A stretch of 27,021 nucleotides of DNA, taken from contig DIUG01000070.1 in assembly GCA_002422305.1 (NCBI GenBank), forward strand, positions 1 through 27,021. The letters run 5' to 3'. Below are positions 1 to 9,488 of this stretch, in pieces. The number at the start of each line of letters is the position of its first letter. Positions within the stretch are counted from its first letter, which is position 1. The notes below the pieces were generated by a model that saw only the letters and a program-made list of their open reading frames with translations, made no database searches and was not told the origin of the DNA. This stretch comes from Patescibacteria group bacterium UBA6164 (GTDB lineage Bacteria; Patescibacteriota; Gracilibacteria; BD1-5; UBA6164). Position numbers and translations under genes: made by a program.

Positions 1-19
1 AAAGTTTCTTGAAGGCAAG

Positions 20-3000
20 TTATAAATACTTTTTTAAAATTTCTTTTTTCTTTTCTGGAATACTTTTGTTTTCTTTTTTTAAAATTTCAATTTCTTTTTC
101 TAGTTTTTCAATTTCAGAAACTATTTGTTTTTGAGTTTCAAGTTGTGGGAGTGGAATTTTATGAGAATAAACATCATTTCTATTTAATCAAGGAACTCAG
201 GTTCATTTTACTAATTTTTCTAAATCTATTTTTATTAAAACAAAATAAATAAATTTAAGTAAATCATTATTCTTTAATTTAACATAAAAAGTTGTATCTA
301 TTGGAAAACAATTTTTATCAAAATAATTAACTTTTCAAGCTGAACCTTTCCTTCAAACAATAATTGTTGGATTGTCTGTAATGAATTCATTATGATATCA
401 AACAATTCAGTTAGCACCAACAACTGGAAAATCTCATTTAATCCTGTCTTGTTCTTTTAATCATTTTCAATATTCCAAAGTTAAAATATCTCATACAAAT
501 CTTTCTCATCCATCAACACTTAAAATAATTTCTTCAATTTCACTTTCTAACTCTCAAATTTTTTCTAAATTTTTTTCTTCAATTTTTTCTAAAATTCAAA
601 TTTCATTAACTATTTTTTGTTGAATTTCTTTTGGTGGAAGTGGAATTTTTATATTCATTAAATAACTTTTTGAAATATTTTGTAATCAACTTCATGTAAA
701 TCAATGTATTACAATTTCAAAATTTAATAATAAAACCAAATAAATATATTTATTTAATAATACAATATTATTAGAATTAAAAACAAAATTATGATCAGAA
801 ACTGAAAAATGATTTGAAATATGAATTCAAGAGTTTCATCAATCTCATAAAATTATACTTTCTTCATTATAATCAGCTTCATCAATAAATTTACTTTGAA
901 TTTTTGAAGAAGTAAAAAAAGGATATTTTCACTTTTCTAATCAACTTCAAGCACTTCTTTTTGATTTTGCAAAAAAATTAATATTTTCTCATAATACTAT
1001 CTGCTCCCATTTACTCTCAATTTTAATTTTTTTTTTAAGATTAAGAGAAATAGTTTTTTCAAAATCTACTCTGTCAAAAGTAAGTAAATCTGATACATTA
1101 ATTCTGAAAATATGATTTTTTAATTCTTCGTGGATTTCTCTTGAATGATTATTTAAAAAACTTTCATAAATATAAGTACTTGCTTTTTTTTCATTAATTA
1201 TATTTTCTGGATCAAAAAGCTTTGTGCACTCATCAATTAATTTACCTCTTTGTATTGGATGAATTCACTCACTTCACTTTCTATTAGAGAATTCATAACC
1301 AAAAAACTCTTTTTCTATATTTTTTTCTCATGTTTTTACTAAAACTATTTTTTGTGAATAAGTGAGTACAAAATAAAATAATTTTTCTTTTTCTATTTCT
1401 ATAACTTTTCCAAAAAATTCTTTTTGTTTATCAACTTCCGATTTCTTTATTAATTTGATTTTATTTTTATAATCCTTAAAAATCTCATGATTTTTAATAT
1501 TCTCATTTGGGGCTTTTTGCAATAAAGAAATATAATCTTCAAAACTCGCTCATTCCCAAACTTCACCTACATATTTTGAAACGGGTTTTTCAATAGCATT
1601 TAAAACAACATCTTGCAAATTAGTAAAAAATTTATTTACTGATGCTTCCAAATTTTTAGCAAAAAATTTATTTCTTTTTCTTAAAAATAAAGTTACTGTA
1701 TTTGTTCCAGTTGCCATAAAAGTACCTGAACCAAGTTCAGTAATAGCTATTATTTCAAAATATTTTAAAATTATTTCTCTTGCTTTTGTATAAATTCAAG
1801 TATTACTTAAAATAGAACTAGGTAAAACAATTCAAGCAATTCATCACTCTTTTAATAATTGTGCTGTTCTTTCTATAAATAAAGCCTCTATTTCAGACGA
1901 ATTATCAGTTAATGAATTGTATAAAGCAAAATCATTTTCAGCTTGTTCTTTTTTAAGATTTCATTTAAAAGCACTTACTGAATAAGGTGGATTTGATAAA
2001 ACAAAATCAAATTGAGCATTTTCTTGTTTATCTTCTGTATTAAATTTTTTTAATTTTTCTTTATAAGTTTTTGAAAATTCAAAACTATCAAGTCAATCTC
2101 AATGAATTACTGTAGCAATACCATCTCAATGAAGATAACAACCTACTTTTGCAGTTTTTACAAGTCTATAATCTTTTTCTATTCCGTACATATAATTATA
2201 AGCCCAATCAAAAGCAGTTGCTTGCCATTTATCAAGTTCTTTTTTTACATTTGGTCTTAATTTTGAAGTATCTATATTGTTAATAATATTTTGAATTTCT
2301 TCCATTGATTCTGTCAAAAAATGTCAACTTCAAGCTGCATAATCAATAGTCGTTGGCAATAAATCACTTGAATCTCAAGTAATAATTTTATTTTCAATAA
2401 CTTCTTTTATAGGAATTGATTTACAAATAAATCTAGCAATTGGAACTGGTGTAAAAAATTGTCCAGCTTCTTGTTTCAATCAAGTTGTCAAAAGTAACTC
2501 AAAAAAATCTCACAAAAATGGTTGTTTTTTTGTATACCTTACTCTATAATTTTGTAAAAGTTCGACTACTTCTTTTAAAACAACTGCATTATCTTCAAAA
2601 GTTTCGTCATCAAAAACTTCTTTTATAGCAAATTCATTATTTTTTTGTAGTCTAATTTTTGTAAATTTTTCTAAAATTTTTATTCTTATATCTTCTCATA
2701 AATATCAAAACTCATCACTGATTTGTTTATCTGAAAAATCTGTAATTTCTTTTGATAAAAATTCCATCATTCATTTTTTATACAAATCAGTCAATCTTGT
2801 TTGAAAACTTATATTATCATCAATTCATTCTTTCCATTGAAATTCTAATTCTTCATTTATTAATTTAGTTCACTCATCATGAATTTTACACAAAAAAAGT
2901 GTAAATATTTTATTAAAAGCATTTCATTTATCTGAAACTGTATTATGTCTTAATATTTCTAAAAATCTATTAAATATAAATGATGCATCACTTTCTTTTA

Positions 3001-3640
3001 TATCTTTTAAATCATTTAAAGTCAAAGCTTTTGACTCAAAATCATAAGCTTTTACCCAATCATCAAAAATACCATTTTGTTTTGTGAATTTATTCCATCT
3101 TGTATAAAAATCAGCTACATTTGAAGTTTCTTTATAAGATTCTTCTATTCTTATGATTTCATTTCTATATTCTAGATTTTCATTTGAAGTATAAAGCATT
3201 ATATAATCAGTATTTCTATCTTGTTGAAAATATGTAAAAAGTTGTCCTCAATTTTTTTGCATATTTTTAAATTCTTTTTCAAATTCACTTCACCAAGTTT
3301 TACACTCTATCATTAGAAAGGCTTTTCAGTCCTTTTCAACTAAAATATCAAGTCTTCAACTTGTTCAGTGTCAAGAAGGAAAAACTTTTTCTAAAGTGAT
3401 GTCTTCTGGATTATATCATTTTTCAAGTAATCTATTAACACACTCAAAAACAACCCAGTTTTCAGCTTGTGAAAAATTCCCTGTTGTTTTAGATTCTGAT
3501 TTTATTTTATCTCAATAATTAAAATTTTCTTTTTCGAAATCAACTTCTAAAATATAGTTATTTTGATATTTCTTTATAAATATATTATTAAAGTTTTCTT
3601 TTGGAAAAAAACCTAATTTATTAATAAATTGTTTTTTCAT
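20..3640 (-). CDS. Single-chain restriction-modification enzyme (nuclease + N6-adenine methylase + specificity domains)
   Basis: This 1206-aa protein combines DNA cleavage, adenine methylation and target recognition, like Type IIG enzymes or fused Type I systems. The N-terminus has a PD-(D/E)xK nuclease core, with Asp98 in GRLDILV and Glu112-Cys-Lys114 in MIECK, resembling the HsdR N-terminal family. A helical region follows, then the HsdM-like signature GQFFTP, methylase motif I (DYAAGSGHF, from residue 433) and motif IV NPPY (550-553). From about residue 830 to the end there are two target-recognition-like regions separated by charged helices, and the last 40 residues are a Lys/Glu-rich coiled coil. 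TGA must be Gly throughout, for example in AAGSGHF. The start ATG lies 13 bases after the stop of the upstream gene, so it may be read through from the Hsp20 run. The stop is TAA. The enzyme class is confident; the recognition site and exact subtype cannot be read from sequence. Confidence 0.9.
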
Positions 3641-3653
3641 GTTTTTATATTAC

Positions 3654-4334
3654 TTAATATGCATTCTGTATTTTACTAGGCCATTTTTGCCATATTCTTT
3701 CTATATATGATAAATTTATCATCATAATATCTAAAAGTACATCATAATTTTTCCTTTCTCATTGAACATATGTTTTTTTTTCATCTGCTTTAACTTGTTG
3801 TTTATTTAACATTAAAATAGAAAAAGTAACATCATCATATATTTCTAATTTCTTCTTTACTAATAACATACAATCTGATTCTAAAAAATAATCTTTAGAA
3901 TTTCTAGTAGAAGTTTTTAGATCATCCATACATAAAACTAATTCTCATATAATTTTAGCACCACAAATATTACTATATTCTTTTAAAAAATATTTTTTCT
4001 GTAAATCTACTTCATTTAATCAATCTATAAAATTTTTTTCTCTATCTTTTCAATAATATCTAGTTTTATCTTTTTCTAAATTTTCTATATATTCATCCAT
4101 TTCATCATCTAATTCTTTAAATAATCAATCTAAAACAATTTGATATGATATTTCTTCTGGTGAACCAATTATACATACAAAATCTTCTATACTTCTAGAA
4201 GTTCATGAATCATTTGCTTTTTTACATTGTTGTATTTCATCTTTATATTTACACTGTGCATTTACATTAACAGTAAAAAACAATACAAATAAAAAATAAA
4301 GAATAAAATATTTAAATAACTTATTTATTTTCAT
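3654..4334 (-). CDS. Secreted protein of unknown function
   Basis: I do not recognise this 226-aa protein. It begins with a clear signal peptide: Lys-rich start, a hydrophobic Phe/Leu/Val core over residues 7-22, and a likely cleavage site after VNA around residue 26. The mature part is polar, rich in Asp, Glu, Lys and Tyr, and holds several cysteines (two soon after the cleavage site, then others spread along the chain) that could form disulfides outside the membrane. The ATG is 5 bases after the stop of the YtxH-like gene, which implies co-transcription and perhaps a shared envelope role. In-frame TGA codons are read as Gly; the stop is TAA. No catalytic motif was seen. Confidence 0.75.
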
Positions 4335-4339
4335 AATTT

Positions 4340-4585
4340 TTATTTTTTATGTTTATTAAATATTTTCAAAAATCACAATAAAAGTTTTCAAAATAATTTA
4401 TATGATTTTTGAAATACATTTGTTCATGATTTTTTAACATTTTCAGTAATATTTTTTCATTTCGTAGTTTTTGATATTCAAATCATTGAAGCTACTGCTC
4501 AACCTATTATTAATCAAGTAATTAATTTGTCAATTTTTTTAGCTTGTTCTTTAACTTCCTTTTTTCTAAAAAATATATTTTTCAT
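4340..4585 (-). CDS. Small YtxH-like membrane protein
   Basis: This 81-aa protein has a charged N-terminal segment, one Gly/Ala-rich hydrophobic helix around residues 22-38 (LITGLIIGGAVASMIGIS) and a basic tail. This is the architecture of YtxH/gas-vesicle-like small proteins, where a glycine-zipper membrane helix precedes an amphipathic stretch. Several glycines of the helix are TGA codons, so the gene is invisible with the standard code. It sits between the Hsp20 gene (19-base gap) and the secreted protein (5-base gap), suggesting a stress or envelope operon. Short low-complexity proteins are easy to mis-assign, so the family call is tentative while the gene itself is well supported by spacing and code. 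Confidence 0.7.
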
Positions 4586-4604
4586 TTATATTAAATATTA
4601 CATA

Positions 4605-5027
4605 TTAAATTTCTACTCTATTTATTTTTATACTATGTTTTGAAAATTTCAATTTTTGAATAGTAATTATAAGTAAGTTATTTTCTAAACTAGCTTTTAT
4701 ACTATCAAAGTCTAAATTTTCTGGTAAAATAACATTTCTAAGAAAATTTCACCAAAAACATTCATTATTTCTAATTATTATATCATTTGAATAAATTTCT
4801 GGTTTTGGTCTAAATCACTTTATTGTTAAAACACTTTTATTTACTGTTAAATCTATATCTTCTAATTCTATTCAAGCAATTGGTGCCAAAATAATAATTT
4901 CATAAGGTGTTTCTAGTATATCTAAAGCCACTTGTCATATATTATTTTCTAATTCTTCAGAAATTTTAATCTCTCAATCTAAATCTATAACTTCATCACT
5001 ATTAGTAACTCAAAACAATTTAAACAT
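4605..5027 (-). CDS. Hsp20/alpha-crystallin small heat-shock protein
   Basis: This 140-aa protein matches the small heat-shock family, ATP-independent cytoplasmic holdases that bind unfolding proteins. The alpha-crystallin domain covers roughly residues 35-128. Visible elements are YEIIILAPIAG followed by LEDIDLTVNKSVLTIKG, then the conserved region ECFGGNFLRNVILPENLD and the closing strand ASLENNLLIITIQK. The usual A-x-L-x-N-G-V-L motif appears here as ASLENNLL, with Asn in place of the family Gly. The C-terminal tail is short. It is the first gene of a four-gene minus-strand run ending in the restriction-modification enzyme. Its upstream region holds a good sigma70-like promoter; no CIRCE element was seen. 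Confidence 0.88.
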
Positions 5028-5062
5028 AATTTTTTACTAAAAAAAGATAAATAATTATTTTT

Positions 5063-5089
5063 ATTATAACTTTTTTTGAAAATATTCAA
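5063..5089 (-). promoter_or_regulatory. Sigma70-like promoter for the Hsp20 run
   Basis: On the minus strand TTGAAT (5089-5084) and TATAAT (5068-5063) are separated by 15 bases, or 16 if the -35 is shifted one base. The likely transcript start is 30 or fewer bases before the Hsp20 ATG. The -35 box overlaps the palindrome TTGAAaataTTCAA at 5076-5089. Confidence 0.5.
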
Positions 5090-5104
5090 GAAAAATGATA
5101 TAAT
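5076..5104 (+). promoter_or_regulatory. Sigma70-like promoter toward pilC
   Basis: TTGAAA (5076-5081) and TATAAT (5099-5104) are separated by an ideal 17 bases. It points toward the pilus gene, giving a leader of about 100 bases. The -35 box shares the 14-base palindrome at 5076-5089 with the divergent Hsp20 promoter. Confidence 0.55.
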
Positions 5105-5210
5105 AAAAATATGGTATTATTTAAAAATTAATTTTTCATTATAAATAAAAGATAAAAAATATAATTCCAACTAAATGTATTTATAAAATGAGAATATAAA
5201 TAAACAAAAA

Positions 5211-6335
5211 ATGAAAAAATATATAGAAAAAATTAGAGAGTATTTTTCAAAAATAAAAAATTCTAATATATCATCTATTTCAATAAGCTCAAAAGATAAA
5301 ATAAATCTTTTGGAGCAATTATCAAATTTATTAAATTCAGGTATCCCCCTAATTAATAGTTTTAAAATAATAATGTACCAAACAAAAGATAAAAAAATTA
5401 AAAAATTAATAAATAGTATTATAGAAAAGTTAAACAAATGAGATAATTTAAAAGATATATTCAATAAATATAATAATATTTTTAATATTTTTGATTTATC
5501 TATAATTGAAATGTGAGAAACGATATGAAAATTATGAGATTCTATAGAAACAATAAAAATAAAAGAAGAAAAATCTCGTGAATTAAAAACAAAAATAATA
5601 TGAGCATTAATTTATCCAATGGTAATAGTTACTTTATCAATAGCTATGATTTTAGTATTTATGATATATGTTATACCAAAAATAACAGATATGTATAAAG
5701 ATGCTAAAGTAAATTTACCAAAATTAACTCAAATAGTAATAGATATGTCAAATTTTCTCCAAAAAAATATATTTGAGATATTAGTATGATTTTTTTTATT
5801 AATATTTATTTTTATAGTTTTTAAAAAACATCCAAAAACAAAAATACATTATGATAAATATATATTACATATACCTATTTTTTGAAAATTAATAAGAAAA
5901 AAAATACTTAGTTTATTTACTTCTAGTTTATGAATATTATTAACAAGTTGAGTAATAATTACTAAATCTTTAGAAATAAGTTCTAGAGCATTAGATAATG
6001 ATTATTATGAATCAGAATTAAAAAAAATAATAAATAGTGTTTCTAGATGACAAAGTTTAAGTTTTTGTATGTGAATAGATGATATACAAAGTTGAAAAGA
6101 AAATTTTTTATTTCCTATAGAACTTGCTTCTGTTATAAAAATATGAGAAGAAACTTGAAGGCTTTCAGAATTATTAACAAAAATATCAATAAAATATAAT
6201 AAACAAATAGATGAATTAGTAAAAAATATGCAGACAGCTATAGAACCAATAGTAATTGTATTAGTTTGATGAATTATTTGAACACTTATTATGTCTATAA
6301 TGTTACCATTTTTTAATATGGTCAATGTTATATAA
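5211..6335 (+). CDS. pilC: PilC/GspF-type inner-membrane platform protein
   Basis: This 374-aa protein belongs to the T2SF/PilC family, the cytoplasmic-membrane platform that couples pilin assembly to the ATPase in type IV pili and type II secretion. Both F-domains are present. The first starts near residue 25 and includes LLEQLSNLLNSGIPL; the second has SLFTSSLGILLTSGVIITKSL near residue 240. Hydrophobic helices are seen around residues 132-158 (with LIYPMVIV), near 188-204, and at the C-terminus (EPIVIVLVGGIIGTLI). It is slightly shorter than the usual 400 residues, with a short N-terminal extension. An in-frame TAA excludes the upstream ATG at 5188. No pilin or ATPase gene is adjacent, so the partners must lie elsewhere. 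Confidence 0.88.
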
Positions 6336-6341
6336 AAATTC

Positions 6342-6380
6342 AAAAAAACTTTTTCATCTAAAAGATGAAAAAGTTTTTTT
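6342..6380. terminator. Bidirectional intrinsic terminator between pilC and the M3 peptidase gene
   Basis: An 18-bp perfect stem (6342-6359 pairing with 6363-6380, AAA loop) has a run of A on one side and T on the other, so it can end transcription from both convergent genes. The T-run overlaps the stop codon of the minus-strand peptidase gene. Confidence 0.85.
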
Positions 6381-8375
6381 TTAAAATAATAACCCTTTTC
6401 TCTCCATAAAAGCAGTATTATCTACTTCCCTTCACATAAAATCAAAAAATAATTCTGTAGCTGTTTTTTTAGTTCATTGTCATAAAATAGTATTTAAAAA
6501 TTTTTCTCAAACATTTCTATCAAACATTCAAAGTTCTTTAATTCTAGAAAAAACATCCGCCTCTATTATTTCAGCCCACATATAAGAATAATAACCAGCA
6601 TCATATCATCATCAAAATATATGTCAAAAACTACAATACATTTTATAATCTTCATCTCTAGGAAATATTGAATATTTATTTACTATTTCAAGAACCTTTT
6701 TATCTAATTCTTCTACATTTTCATAAATATAGCTTGAATATAAAATCATATCTAAAAGAGCAAATTCATTTTGTCTTGCTACAAAAACACCAGACATATA
6801 AGTTTTTATACTATCAAGTTTATCTAACATTTCTATACTTAATCATTCTCAAGTATCTATATTTTTTGCTAATTTTTGTAAACTTTCTCTATCTGCTACC
6901 CAATTTTCTAATAATTGACTAGGTAATTCTACAAAATCCCATTCTACTCAAAATCATGATAATTCACTATATTTACTTTCACTACTTATTTCATGAAGAG
7001 CATGTCAAAATTCATGAAAAAGTGTTTCAACATCTCTAATAGATAATGTTATATTTCAAGAAGTTTTTTGAAAATTACATACATTTACAATTATAGGAAT
7101 CTTTGTTTTTGGAAAATATTTTTTTTCTCTCAAATTATCAGCCCAAGCTCAAGATCTTTTATTTTTTCTATAAAAAGGATCTAAAAAATAATATGATATT
7201 AGAATATTATTTTTATAAACTTCATAAATTCTAATATCTTCTATATTTGATTTTATTTCTTTTAACTCTATTCAATAAAATTCTTTAGATATATTATGTA
7301 AATAATTTAAAGTATTTTCAAATTCAAAATATTTTTTCAATTCTTTATCATCTATATCATATTTTTGTTCTTTATATATTCTAGAATAATAAGCTAAATC
7401 TTCTGGATCAATATTATCTAAATTAAAATATTTTTTCAATTCATTTATTTCTTTTTCAGCTTTAATATAAGCTTTTTCACTTATTCATTCTATTAAATCA
7501 AAGACTTGCTTTGCTGAATTAGCCATTTTTGAATTTAAACTATACTCTGCATAATTTTCATAACCTAAAATATCTGATTTTTCTCTTTTTAATTTCAAAA
7601 TATTTAAAATATTTTTTCTATTATCATATTTTCAACTACTTGCAAAACTATAAAAAGCCTTTGCAAAATCTTTTCTTATTTTTTTATTATGACAATACTT
7701 CATTACTGCTTGATAACAAGTAGGATCAGCATCAAATAAATATCATTGTTTTAATTTATTTTCTGCATTTCTCTTTACTATTTCAATAACTTCATTTGGA
7801 AGATCTTTTATACATTCAAAATCTGTAATTAAATATTCAAATTTCGCTTCATCATCAACTATATTATTAGAAAAATCGTCAAATAATTTTGATAATTGTT
7901 TATTTAATTCTTTTAATTTATTTTGTTTATCTATTGATAAATCTATTCATCTATCTTTAAAAGCTTTTATTCTCAAATATATTATTCTAGTTTGTTCTTC
8001 ATCTAAATCTAAATTATTTTCTACATATACCAGTTTATCAAAATACTTTTTATTATAAGCTACATAATTTCAAAAATCTTGTAATTTTGGTCTAAAATCT
8101 TCTATTATTTTTCTTATTTTTTCAGTATTTTCTATATTTTGAAAATGATTTAATAAGCTCCAAAAATAATCAAGATTACTTTCGTCTTCAAATAAATCAA
8201 AAGTTAAATTTTTATTTTCTATCATTAAAAAATCTTCAAATTTTTGCATATCTTCCTCCAAAAATTCTTCTAATAATTTTGGTGATATATCTAAAACTTC
8301 ATTAGAAAACAAAAATTTTAGATCTGGAAAACCCTCAAATTGTAATTGTTGTATAATTTTTTCTTTTAAATTCAT
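6381..8375 (-). CDS. M3-family zinc oligopeptidase (oligopeptidase A / PrlC type)
   Basis: This 664-aa protein is a cytoplasmic metallopeptidase of the thimet oligopeptidase family, which degrades short peptides. The zinc motif HEFGH is at residues 454-458, and the third ligand Glu483 lies in VELPSQ, at the family spacing of 29 residues from the first His. Nearby FGVEWDFVELPSQ and, near the C-terminus, YDAGYYSYMWAE match the substrate-binding region of the family. The length is typical (about 680). The Gly of HEFGH is a TGA codon at 7007-7005. It follows the HsdS gene after 29 bases and is probably the last gene of that transcript. It could also be classed as a dipeptidyl carboxypeptidase; the subgroup cannot be fixed by eye. 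Confidence 0.93.
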
Positions 8376-8404
8376 TTTTTTTAATTAAAACTATAAAAGT
8401 AAAG

Positions 8405-9484
8405 CTAAATCTCAATTTTAACTTTTTCTAAATACCCTAATTCTTCAATTAAAGTTTTTTGATATTTTTCTATTTTTTCGTATTTAAAAGCAATTTCTTT
8501 TTGTTTTTCTAAGTCAAATTCTCAATTTTCTTTTACTGGAATTTTTATAAAAATATTGTCTTTTATTTTATCAGGAGATAATTTTGTAAATTCATTTTTT
8601 CATTTATCTCAAATTCTTCATTTTGTAAGATTCCTTAAATCTCCTTGAATAGAATATTTTATAAAATCAATATCAATATTTTGAGTTTTTGGAATAAAAA
8701 TTCATCTATCAGCATTTATAGAAAATTTTCAATTTATTCTCTTTAAATATCAGGCAAATCAATTTGTTGCCCAAGTTAAATATTCTCAATCAAAGTCAAA
8801 AGAGTTTATGGATGTTAATTTTTCCTTTCAAGCTGAATAAACTGGAAATTCTCATTTATTATCATTTCAATATTGTTTTGTATAAAGTGATTTTCATCTT
8901 TGCAAATCAAAAACTTCATTTATAGAAATTTCTTTATAATTTCAAATAAAATTAAAAATTACATTTTTTCACTCAAAATCTTCTTTCATAATTCTGATTC
9001 TATCTTTCAGTTTTTCTATTTTTTCATATTTCAAAGCAATTTCTTTTTGTTTTGCTAAATCAAATTCTCAATTTTCTTTTATTGGAATTTTTATAAATAT
9101 TTCATTCACTTTTGTAGGAGATGCCTTATTAGACCAATTAAATCAATAATTTAATATTTCTAATTGTAAAATATTAAACAAATATTTATATGATATATTT
9201 ACAATATCTTCCTTTAAAAAAATTATAGCTGTATCTCAATTTAGAGAAAATTTATGTTTTTCTCTATAAAAGATTTTTCAGGCAAATCAATTTATAGTAT
9301 AAGTTAAACACTCTATATCATAATCAAAAAAGTCAATTTTTCACATTAACCCATAATCAAAAGTTTTTGATGAATATAAATTATATTCTCACTTATTATT
9401 ATCAATATAAGTCTTTGTATACTTAGAATTTCATCTTTCAATATAGCAAATTTGAGATATTTTAACTTCTTTAAAATTAGTCAT
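8405..9484 (-). CDS. hsdS: Type I-like specificity subunit (HsdS)
   Basis: This 359-aa DNA-recognition subunit has the classic two-half layout: target-recognition domain 1 (about 1-130), a helical spacer, target-recognition domain 2 (about 165-310) and a second helical spacer. The spacers are near copies. Each begins with an IPVKENGEFDL-like segment and runs into a helix of the type KQKEIAxKYEKIEK, visible in DNA as a 90-bp direct repeat (8465-8554 and 9011-9100). The helices should dock the methylase subunit. The gene starts 4 bases after the stop of the nuclease-methylase gene, so the two are translationally linked. The stop is TAG, one of only two in the window. Confidence 0.9.
8465..8554 (-). 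repeat. 90-bp direct repeat, copy 1 (HsdS spacer helix)
   Basis: Aligned by eye with 9011-9100, this copy differs at 6 of 90 positions (about 93% identity). It encodes the second of the two spacer helices of HsdS. Confidence 0.85.
9011..9100 (-). repeat. 90-bp direct repeat, copy 2 (HsdS spacer helix)
   Basis: Partner of 8465-8554, in the same orientation and reading frame. Together they bracket the second target-recognition domain of HsdS. Confidence 0.85.
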
Positions 9485-9488
9485 ATTT

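Noticed and set aside
5171..5464. Minus-strand ORF opposite the start of pilC.
   Set aside because: Antisense shadow, Phe/Ile-rich with no motif; pilC on the plus strand has clear family features.
6668..6922. Plus-strand ORF of 84 codons inside the peptidase region, and another at 7529-7723.
   Set aside because: Both are antisense to the M3 peptidase gene and have Leu/Phe/Tyr-rich shadow composition.
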